Below, piece by piece: positions 7,294-12,592 of a stretch of 18,141 nucleotides of DNA (its first letter is position 1; each line of letters opens with the position of its first letter). This DNA is from Elusimicrobia bacterium RIFCSPLOWO2_01_FULL_59_12 (GTDB lineage: Bacteria > Elusimicrobiota > Elusimicrobia > 2-01-FULL-59-12): positions 60,166 to 78,306 of the forward strand of contig MGUR01000006.1 of NCBI GenBank assembly GCA_001800075.1. Reading direction: 5' to 3'. The translations under genes were made by a program, and so were the position numbers. The notes under the pieces were generated by a model. The model made no database searches, had not been told where the DNA came from, and saw only the letters and a list, made by a program, of their open reading frames with translations.

Positions 7294-7323
7294 TAACGTT
7301 ATCACGATATCACGCTACCACGT
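7272..7323. repeat. Near-perfect 52-bp palindrome made of six octamers
   Basis: Six contiguous octamers: GTGGTAAC (7274), GTGGTAAA (7282), GTGATAAC (7290), then in inverted orientation GTTATCAC (7298), GATATCAC (7306) and GCTACCAC (7314). The consensus is GTGRTANC. The arms pair over 26 bp with only three mismatches and two G-T pairs, and the central 16 bp are perfect. There is no loop, so it is a cruciform-type dyad and not a terminator hairpin. It overlaps the end of the second DUF2723 gene and stops 9 bp before the CpXC start codon. Confidence 0.9.
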
Positions 7324-7332
7324 AGTATTCCC

Positions 7333-7968
7333 ATGAGCACCTTCAACGATATCGATCTCGAATGCGCGCAGTGCGGCGAGGAATTTATCGGCACGGTCTG
7401 GGTGGCGATCCACGCCGGACAGGACCCGAAACTCAAGGACCTGCTCCGGGGAGGCGAACTGAACCTGGTCAGCTGCCCGGAGTGCGGTCTGGCGGCGTTC
7501 CAGGAGCGTTTCCTGATTTATCAAGATCCCGCGGCCGAACTGGTGGCCTATGTCTATCCGGAGAGCCAGCGGAGACAGGAGCCCGAGTTGCGGAAACTGA
7601 TGATGTCAGGTTTTCGGGAAGCTCAGGCCGCGTTTCCCGAAAAGGACCGCTTGTCCTATGACCCGATGCTGTTTTTCGGACTGGCGGAGTTGATTGAACT
7701 GCTTCGGAAGGAAGATTCCTTTGCGGAGCAGAGCCAAATCGCTCAGGTCCTCTGCCGGCAGAACCAGGTGGACACCCTGGTGCTTCTCCCCTCGCAGGCG
7801 CGCCGGTTGCACACCGTCCGCGTCATCCCGCGGTTGGGAAAGGGAAAGGCGCCCGGCCGGCAGGACATTCTCAAGGGGATCGACCGTTTGCTTGAACTCG
7901 ATCCGGTCCTGGACCATTACGTCAAACTGAAAGAAACCATCCTGGCCGATCCCGCCTGGGCGTTGTAG
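7333..7968 (+). CDS. CpXC domain protein
   Basis: Soluble 211-residue protein with an N-terminal CpXC domain: two cysteine pairs, Cys11/Cys14 (CAQC) and Cys48/Cys51 (CPEC), expected to bind one zinc. The family has no assigned biochemical role. The rest (about 60-211) is mostly charged helix without a motif I recognise. It lacks membrane segments and a signal peptide. The start has no Shine-Dalgarno and sits 9 bp after the octamer palindrome, which may therefore influence its expression. It may be transcribed with the two DUF2723 genes. Confidence 0.8.
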   Translation: MSTFNDIDLECAQCGEEFIGTVWVAIHAGQDPKLKDLLRGGELNLVSCPECGLAAFQERFLIYQDPAAELVAYVYPESQRRQEPELRKLMMSGFREAQAAFPEKDRLSYDPMLFFGLAELIELLRKEDSFAEQSQIAQVLCRQNQVDTLVLLPSQARRLHTVRVIPRLGKGKAPGRQDILKGIDRLLELDPVLDHYVKLKETILADPAWAL

Positions 7969-8065
7969 CGTCCCCCAGGGACTTGTAGGCGATAGGGGAC
8001 GCAGCTGCTCAACTGCTTTATTGGTACAGCTTGAAGTCGAAAGGAAGTTAAGCAGGAACGTCCCC
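7968..8065. repeat. REP/MITE-like element with GGGGACG ends
   Basis: Two imperfect inverted arms, GGGGACGCAGCTGCTCAACT-type at 7995-8016 and its counterpart at 8044-8065, match at 17 of 22 positions around a 27-nt loop. A further 8-bp stem, GCGTCCCC (7968-7975) with GGGGACGC (7995-8002), shares the left arm, so two alternative folds exist. The layout resembles short palindromic elements mobilised by Y1 (RAYT-type) transposases. No transposase is present, and no second copy is in the window. It may also end transcription after the CpXC gene. Confidence 0.55.
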
Positions 8066-8093
8066 GACTCCCTCCCCGCGACTCCCCGACACA

Positions 8094-8099
8094 TATAAA
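8094..8099 (+). promoter_or_regulatory. -10-like box before the GIDE-like gene
   Basis: TATAAA lies 14 nt before the ATG at 8114 in a locally AT-rich spot after the repeat element. No convincing -35 is visible, because the upstream bases are C-rich. Weak evidence for a separate promoter of the GIDE-lemA-regulator run. Confidence 0.3.
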
Positions 8100-8113
8100 C
8101 CATTGAAAACACG

Positions 8114-8887
8114 ATGCTTTCCCGATACGCTAAACCTGCTATGGCGGATCGCAATGTAGGGGAAGCCTTGATGGGGATCGGTTTTGGCGGATACTTCTTT
8201 TTTAAGGGGATTCGTCTCTGGCGGGTCATGAGGACGATTGAAGATACGCCCCTGTCAAAAATCAGCTCCGTCGCCATGGGGGATGCGGAATTATCGGGCG
8301 AGGTGAAAGCCGTGAAGCTCCTCAAGGCCCCGTTTTCCGGGAATGAATGCGTCTATTGTTCTTATACGGTCGAGGTCCCACAAAAACGGGGCTGGCGGCA
8401 GGTCGATAAAGGGCAGATCCATTCCATATTTTATTTGGATGACGGCTCGGGACAGATCCTGGTGAATCCGGAATCGGCGGCGTATCACGGCGCCCAGACG
8501 TTTCAGACGGTTGTGTCAGGCTGGGGCGCAGCGGCGGACCCCGGCGTCTCCGCCTGGGTCGAAACGCGCAGGTCCAAATCGATGTTGGGAAGCCTGGGTG
8601 TGGCGGGGAGGCACCGCTTCACGGAATACATCGTCCGGCCGGGACAGATCCTCTTCATCGGAGGGGCCGTGTCCAGGATCAAACATATCGTTAACGGCGC
8701 GGCGCGGGAAGAAGATATCATGGGGGCGCGGGCGTCGGGGCATTTCATGCTGAGCGCTTACTCGGAAGAAAGCCTGCTGGCTCAGATGGGGTGGAAGGCG
8801 CCCCTGCAGATTTTCGGCGGGATGGTGTTGCTGTTGGGCTGTCTGTGGTATGTCGTCGTGCAGCTTCAGATCGGGCGATTTATCTAG
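8114..8887 (+). CDS. GIDE-domain membrane protein
   Basis: Bacterial relative of the GIDE/BAM domain of the mitochondrial E3 ligase MUL1 (MULAN). The 257-residue protein has one membrane segment near the N-terminus (about 18-36), a beta-rich domain of about 185 residues with the CVYCSYTVE and EYIVRPGQILFIGG strands, and a second membrane segment at about 230-252. That is the two-helix topology of MUL1, but the chain ends right after the second helix, so there is no RING and no ubiquitin ligase activity should be inferred. Bacterial GIDE proteins are often found beside LemA, as here: lemA begins 12 bp downstream. No Shine-Dalgarno supports the ATG at 8114; an alternative ATG in frame is at 8141. 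Confidence 0.78.
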   Translation: MLSRYAKPAMADRNVGEALMGIGFGGYFFFKGIRLWRVMRTIEDTPLSKISSVAMGDAELSGEVKAVKLLKAPFSGNECVYCSYTVEVPQKRGWRQVDKGQIHSIFYLDDGSGQILVNPESAAYHGAQTFQTVVSGWGAAADPGVSAWVETRRSKSMLGSLGVAGRHRFTEYIVRPGQILFIGGAVSRIKHIVNGAAREEDIMGARASGHFMLSAYSEESLLAQMGWKAPLQIFGGMVLLLGCLWYVVVQLQIGRFI

Positions 8888-8899
8888 GAGGGGGAGACC

Positions 8900-9460
8900 A
8901 TGACGATCGTGATTATCGCAGGGGTGATTCTGGGCGTGATCCTGGCGGTCGCGTATGCCGTCGGGATTTACAACGGGTTGGTGCGGGTCACGCAGAACGT
9001 GGACAAGGCCTGGGCGAACATCGACGTGATCCTCAAACAGCGGCACGACGAAGTGCCCAAGCTGATCGCCGTGTGTGAGGGGTATAAAAATTTCGAGCGG
9101 TCGACCCTGGAGTCCGTCATCAAAGCCCGCTCGGAATACACCACGGCCTCCAACCCCAATCAAAAGGTTTCGGCGGCCGGCCATCTCACCGGGGCCCTGC
9201 GCGGGCTTCTGGCGGTCGCGGAGAGCTACCCGGACCTTAAAACAAGCCAGAACTTCCTTCAGCTCCAGCAGCGGGTCAGCGCCCTGGAGGGCCAGATCGC
9301 CGACCGGCGGGAGTTCTTTAACGACAGCGTGAACGTCTACAACATCCGCATCAAGCAAATCCCCGATCTGTTCGTGGCGGGCCCGATGGGCCTGGCTCCC
9401 CGGACCCTGTATCAGGTGGCCGAAGCGGACAAACAGGACGTTAAGATAGCCTTCACCTGA
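8900..9460 (+). CDS. lemA: LemA family protein
   Basis: 186-residue LemA-type protein: one N-terminal membrane segment (about 2-24, short outside end), then a helical bundle with the family motifs VDKAWANIDVILKQRHDEVPKL and FFNDSVNVYNIRI. The molecular role of LemA is unresolved; proposals include envelope stress sensing and antigen presentation by membrane proteases. Translation is well supported: AGGAGG (8886-8891) overlaps the stop codon of the GIDE gene and is 8 nt before the ATG. The stop TGA shares one base with the ATG of the response regulator, so the three genes form one unit. Confidence 0.93.
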   Translation: MTIVIIAGVILGVILAVAYAVGIYNGLVRVTQNVDKAWANIDVILKQRHDEVPKLIAVCEGYKNFERSTLESVIKARSEYTTASNPNQKVSAAGHLTGALRGLLAVAESYPDLKTSQNFLQLQQRVSALEGQIADRREFFNDSVNVYNIRIKQIPDLFVAGPMGLAPRTLYQVAEADKQDVKIAFT

Positions 9461-10134
9461 TGAGAGTCCTGGTTGTTGAAGACGACAAAGAACTGAACCA
9501 GTTCATCCGCACCGCGCTCAAGCGCGAAGGGTTCGCCGCAGACTCCGCTCCTAACGGCAAGGCCGCGCTCGAACTCGCCCGGGATACCGAATACGACGTC
9601 ATCCTTCTGGACGTCATGATGCCCGAACTGGGCGGTCTCTCCGTTCTTAAAGAACTGCGCAAAAAGGGCGATCCGGCCGCCATCTTGATGGTCACCAGCC
9701 AGGGCAGCGAGCATGACAAACTGGCCGGTTTGAACAGCGGGGCGGACGACTACATCGTCAAGCCGTTCCTCGTTTCGGAACTCATCGCGCGGATTCGCGC
9801 GGTGCTTCGCCGCCGCGACCCCGCTCCCTCCGCAGGGGCTACGCTCCTTAAACAAGGCGATGTCCAACTGGATCTCCTCAAACACAGCGCGGAGGTGAAA
9901 GGCAAGCCGGTGGAGCTGACCAAGAAGGAATTCGAGCTCCTGGAATGTTTCATGCGGCACCCGGGCGAGATGCTCACCCAGTCTGTTCTCGAATCCCGTG
10001 TCTGGGGCATGGAGTTCGCGCCGGATTCCAACACCGTTGAAGTGCACGTCAATCATCTCCGCGATAAGATCAGCACCGGTAAACGACCCCTGATCGTCAC
10101 CCTCCGCGGGGTGGGCTATCGTTTCGAGCCATAA
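9460..10134 (+). CDS. OmpR/PhoB-family response regulator, no kinase partner in window
   Basis: DNA-binding response regulator of 224 residues. The receiver domain (1-115) has the acidic pocket Glu7/Asp8/Asp9, phosphoacceptor Asp51 in LLDVMMP, Thr79 and Lys101 in VKPF, all in place. The C-terminal winged helix (about 128-222) ends with the usual VHVNHLRDKI and RGVGYRFEP motifs. No histidine kinase flanks it, so it is an orphan here and must be served by a distant kinase, or it senses membrane state through its LemA/GIDE neighbours in some indirect way. Translation starts by the TGATG overlap with lemA. A set of phased repeats lies just downstream. Confidence 0.95.
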   Translation: MRVLVVEDDKELNQFIRTALKREGFAADSAPNGKAALELARDTEYDVILLDVMMPELGGLSVLKELRKKGDPAAILMVTSQGSEHDKLAGLNSGADDYIVKPFLVSELIARIRAVLRRRDPAPSAGATLLKQGDVQLDLLKHSAEVKGKPVELTKKEFELLECFMRHPGEMLTQSVLESRVWGMEFAPDSNTVEVHVNHLRDKISTGKRPLIVTLRGVGYRFEP

Positions 10135-10160
10135 ACTCGCCTCGTTTCACCTTAAAAATA

Positions 10161-10215
10161 TTTAAGGATCCCTTCACTTAAATTTAAGCTTCGCGTCAGG
10201 TTGTTTTAAGCTTCA
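10161..10215 (+). promoter_or_regulatory. Three TTTAAG repeats at exact 22-bp spacing before the sigma gene
   Basis: TTTAAG occurs at 10161, 10183 and 10205, each step 22 bp or two helical turns. Copies two and three extend to TTTAAGCTTCRCG. Direct repeats with an 11- or 22-bp period are the usual binding pattern of OmpR/PhoB winged-helix regulators. Such a regulator is encoded directly upstream and the sigma gene starts at 10233. Two local dyads are present as well: CCTTAAA-N4-TTTAAGG (10150-10167) and CTTAAATTTAAG (10177-10188). A weak CATACT -10-like box is at 10221-10226. Confidence 0.55.
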
Positions 10216-10232
10216 CGGCGCATACTGGTGGC

Positions 10233-10943
10233 ATGCGGCCGCCGGTTCCCGATCAAGCCATTCGTCAACTTTGCGTGCGTTCCCGTCAAGGCAGCGCCTC
10301 CGCCCGCGGTCAGCTGCTGCATGTGCATATGAATCAAGTCATGCACGCCGCCCGATATTTTCACCGCTTGGGAGCCTTTCTTGAATTGGGAGATTTGATC
10401 CAGCAGGGATGCCTGGGTCTGCTGCATGCCATCGACAAATTTAACCCCGCGAAATGCTCCCGCGGCCGCCGGGCGCGATTTTCCACCTACGCCCATTACT
10501 GGATCGCTCACTACATTCGGAGGGAGATTGAAAACCACGGGCGGACAATCGCCGTACCTATCAAACGGATAAGAGAGCTCAAGGCGCGAGGCTCCCGGGA
10601 ACACCTCGCGCCTATCCCGTACACCTTCAGCCTGGAGCCGGGAGCCGGCGAGTGGCTGGAAGATGATCGGGGGACGGCGCTGGCGCGCCGGGTGGATGTC
10701 AACGACACCTCAGAGAACGGGTGCCAGGTGTGGGAAAACCGCCGGCTGGTCGAACGCCTGCTGGCGGCGCTGCCGCAGAAAAACCGGGACATTCTCAGCT
10801 GCCGTTACGGTTTGGGGGACCGGCCGAAACCCCTGACCCAGACGGAGGTGGGACGCAAACTCCGCTTGAGCGGGTCGAGAATCGGCCTCCTGGAGCGCAC
10901 GGCCATTCATCAACTCCGCCAATGGGCCGCGAACTTGGTTTAA
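10233..10943 (+). CDS. Sigma-70 family RNA polymerase sigma factor
   Basis: Alternative sigma factor of 236 residues. Region 2 is clear: the core-binding DLIQQGCLGLLHAIDKF helix (54-70) and the -10 recognition helix around FSTYAHYWIAHYIRR (83-97) with the following ENHGRTIAVP segment, which is close to the RpoD/RpoS-type consensus. Region 3 is shortened and diverged (about 111-165). Region 4 spans about 172-232 with the LPQKNRDILSCRYGL helix and a helix-turn-helix at 201-224. No region 1.1. This is a group 2/3-like factor, not the housekeeping sigma. Its start has no Shine-Dalgarno. It lies 98 bp after the response regulator and may be its target. The stop codon shares bases with the convergent Spy-like gene. 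No anti-sigma factor is next to it. Confidence 0.9.
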   Translation: MRPPVPDQAIRQLCVRSRQGSASARGQLLHVHMNQVMHAARYFHRLGAFLELGDLIQQGCLGLLHAIDKFNPAKCSRGRRARFSTYAHYWIAHYIRREIENHGRTIAVPIKRIRELKARGSREHLAPIPYTFSLEPGAGEWLEDDRGTALARRVDVNDTSENGCQVWENRRLVERLLAALPQKNRDILSCRYGLGDRPKPLTQTEVGRKLRLSGSRIGLLERTAIHQLRQWAANLV

Positions 10944-11395
10944 GGAAGACCGGCCTTCTCTTTCTTCATTTCCCGCATGTACCGCATCTTTTCGCGTTTC
11001 TCAGGACCCGGGCGCCGCAGGATCATCTTGGCGCGCTGGGTCGGGGTCACCATCCCCTCCCGTCGGTTTAGAAATTCTTCCGTTAAATTCCGCATCGCCA
11101 TGCGGTTGGATTTCATTTCGTTGAGCGTGGCCTGAAGTTCAGCATCGGAGGCCTTGCTGCGGACCTGATCTTCCAGCCTTTTCCGGAGGCCCTGCTGGGC
11201 GTCCAGCAGCGGCTTCATCGCGGCCCTTTGGCTCTCTCGGGCCGATTTGAGCTGGGCCGCCTGGTCTACTGTCAGGCCCAGCTCGCCTTTCATGTCTTGT
11301 TCTTCCATCGGGTCTTCTTTCATTTCCGCGCGCAACGAAACGGACGGCATGGCCGTCAGGACAACCAAACACGTCAGTAAAGGTGCTATCCGCAT
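10940..11395 (-). CDS. Spy/CpxP-like periplasmic protein
   Basis: 151-residue exported helical protein. A signal peptide (1-23, cleavage likely after SLRA) is followed by a charged helical region with two LTxxQ-type motifs, LTVDQ (41-45) and VTPTQ (116-120), the hallmark of the Spy/CpxP periplasmic chaperone and stress-sensor family. Very rich in Lys, Arg, Glu and Met, as usual for the group. A strong Shine-Dalgarno AAGGAGG (11401-11407) lies 5 nt before the ATG. It is convergent with the sigma gene and the two stop codons overlap in TTAA. An envelope stress role fits the neighbouring LemA, regulator and sigma genes. Confidence 0.8.
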   Translation of the reverse strand: MRIAPLLTCLVVLTAMPSVSLRAEMKEDPMEEQDMKGELGLTVDQAAQLKSARESQRAAMKPLLDAQQGLRKRLEDQVRSKASDAELQATLNEMKSNRMAMRNLTEEFLNRREGMVTPTQRAKMILRRPGPEKREKMRYMREMKKEKAGLP

Positions 11396-11435
11396 AAAAT
11401 CCTCCTTGGGTGGATTGTTGCGGGCAGTTTAACTT

Positions 11436-11467
11436 ATTTCGCGCCCGGCTGGCACGGGCCGCGAAAT
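11436..11467 (+). terminator. Strong hairpin followed by a T-rich run
   Basis: ATTTCGCGCCCG (11436-11447) pairs with CGGGCCGCGAAAT (11455-11467) with one bulged base and a 7-nt loop. On the plus strand CAACTTTTCTTTT follows, so it looks like an intrinsic terminator for plus-strand transcripts running out of the sigma gene and antisense through the Spy-like gene. On the other strand it lies upstream of the Spy-like gene and could instead act as an operator or leader structure. Confidence 0.5.
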
Positions 11468-11541
11468 CAACTTTTCTTTTACGTCTGAATTGGGTTTAAT
11501 GAAGGCGGGTCGGAAGCCGATCTTCGCACAAAGGAGCCCTG

Positions 11542-11871
11542 ATGATCCGAAAAGAACGCCGCCGCGCCCTGCGCACGCACTCCAGCGTCCCGCTGGATCT
11601 GTACGATCCCAGGAGCCATGTCCTCATCGGCGAAGGACGGTTTGTGAACGTCTCGCTGACCGGCAGCCTGCTGGAGTCCCGTCTCCCGCTCGCGCTTCGT
11701 CAGTCGATTCATCTGCAGGTCCAGGCGCCCGGAAAATCGCCTTTTGAGTTCTCCGGACGCGTGGTCTGGCGCAAAAAGAGAGCGTCGCTCTTCAGCTATG
11801 GTATCCAGTTCAAAGCCTTTCCAAGAACCCAGACGCTGTCTCATGTATCCGCCTACAAGGAGGTCGCCTAA
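11542..11871 (+). CDS. PilZ domain protein
   Basis: Single-domain PilZ protein of 109 residues, a cyclic di-GMP receptor by family. The binding signature is intact: RxxxR at Arg7-Arg11 and the NxSxxG motif at Asn36-Gly41 (NVSLTG). A following beta strand VVWRKKR and the GIQF end of the barrel are typical. AAGGAG (11531-11536) is 5 nt before the ATG. No output domain, so it must act through a partner. Its stop TAA shares a base with the start of a small membrane protein gene, which makes that the obvious partner candidate. Confidence 0.87.
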   Translation: MIRKERRRALRTHSSVPLDLYDPRSHVLIGEGRFVNVSLTGSLLESRLPLALRQSIHLQVQAPGKSPFEFSGRVVWRKKRASLFSYGIQFKAFPRTQTLSHVSAYKEVA

Positions 11872-11993
11872 TGTCCCTGTTCTGTCCTCGTGAAGCCTGC
11901 AAAGTTCAGTCCGGCATGTGCAAGTGTGAAAAAATCATGACCCTGGTGATTGCGCTTGTCGCGGTTTATTTCCTGATCCGTCATTTCGCCTAG
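11871..11993 (+). CDS. 40-residue Cys-rich single-span membrane protein, unrecognised
   Basis: Small ORF starting in the TAATG overlap with pilZ. A perfect AAGGAGG (11857-11863) lies 7 nt upstream, inside the last pilZ codons, which is strong support that it is translated. The N-terminal half holds four cysteines at 5, 10, 17 and 19 (a Cx4C and a CxC), able to bind a metal or form disulfides. The second half (about 22-36) is one hydrophobic helix ending in IRHFA. With no signal cleavage site it would be a membrane-anchored protein with the cysteines on the N-terminal side. I know no family for it. Confidence 0.7.
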   Translation: MSLFCPREACKVQSGMCKCEKIMTLVIALVAVYFLIRHFA

Positions 11994-12003
11994 TTAGCCC
12001 GCA

Positions 12004-12555
12004 TTGCCCCGCTCCGCCAAACGCGCCGAGCCTCTTGTCTGGCTCGATCTTGAAATGTCGGGCCTCGATCCGGACCGCCACGCCATCCTGGAAATCGGCT
12101 GCGCCGTCACCGACAGCCAGCTTCACGTGATCGCGGAAGGCCCGGTTTTTGCGATTCATCAATCGTCCCGCGTGCTGGCCCGGATGGACCCGTGGTGCGT
12201 GAAACAGCACGGCCGGTCCGGACTGACCCGGCGTGTCCGGGAATCGCGGGTCCGTCTCGCGCAGGCCGAGCGCCGCACTTTGGCGTTTTTACGCACGTAT
12301 TGCAAGCCGCAAAAATCTCCCCTGTGCGGTAACTCGATCGGTCAGGACCGGCGTTTTCTGCAGCGCTACATGCCGAGGTTGAATGCCTTCTTTCATTACC
12401 GGAACGTCGACGTCAGCAGCATCAAAGAACTGGTCAAGCGCTGGTATCCGGCGAAAGACCAGGCGCCCCCCAAGAGCGGATCGCACCACGTTTTGGACGA
12501 CGTCCGCGAGTCCATCGCAGAGCTCAAACACTACCGACGGAGCGTTTTCCGCTGA
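12004..12555 (+). CDS. orn: Oligoribonuclease
   Basis: 3'-to-5' exoribonuclease of the DEDDh class that degrades RNA di- to pentanucleotides, including pGpG from cyclic di-GMP breakdown. All five catalytic residues are seen: Asp15 and Glu17 (WLDLEMSGLDP), Asp115 (GNSIGQDRRF), His161 and Asp166 (HHVLDDVRES). 183 residues, same length as E. coli Orn. A stop at 11995-11997 in frame limits the start, and TTG at 12004 is the first possible codon. No Shine-Dalgarno. The nearby pilZ gives a thematic link to cyclic di-GMP, though orn is also a general RNA-turnover gene. Confidence 0.95.
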   Translation: MPRSAKRAEPLVWLDLEMSGLDPDRHAILEIGCAVTDSQLHVIAEGPVFAIHQSSRVLARMDPWCVKQHGRSGLTRRVRESRVRLAQAERRTLAFLRTYCKPQKSPLCGNSIGQDRRFLQRYMPRLNAFFHYRNVDVSSIKELVKRWYPAKDQAPPKSGSHHVLDDVRESIAELKHYRRSVFR

Positions 12556-12558
12556 TTT

Positions 12559-12586
12559 TTGAATCCGCTCGGTTTTTTGCTAAAAT
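12559..12586 (+). promoter_or_regulatory. Promoter of the CCA-enzyme gene, leaderless geometry
   Basis: TTGAAT (12559-12564), 16-bp spacer, TAAAAT (12581-12586). The GTG start at 12593 is 6 nt beyond the -10, exactly where transcription would begin. Confidence 0.55.
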
Positions 12587-12592
12587 TCGCGC

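Noticed and set aside
7272..7323. CRISPR array or rho-independent terminator
   Set aside because: Units are contiguous 8-mers without spacers, and the dyad has no loop and no T-run.
8114..8887. E3 ubiquitin ligase function for the GIDE-like protein
   Set aside because: The RING domain is absent; only the membrane-domain similarity remains.
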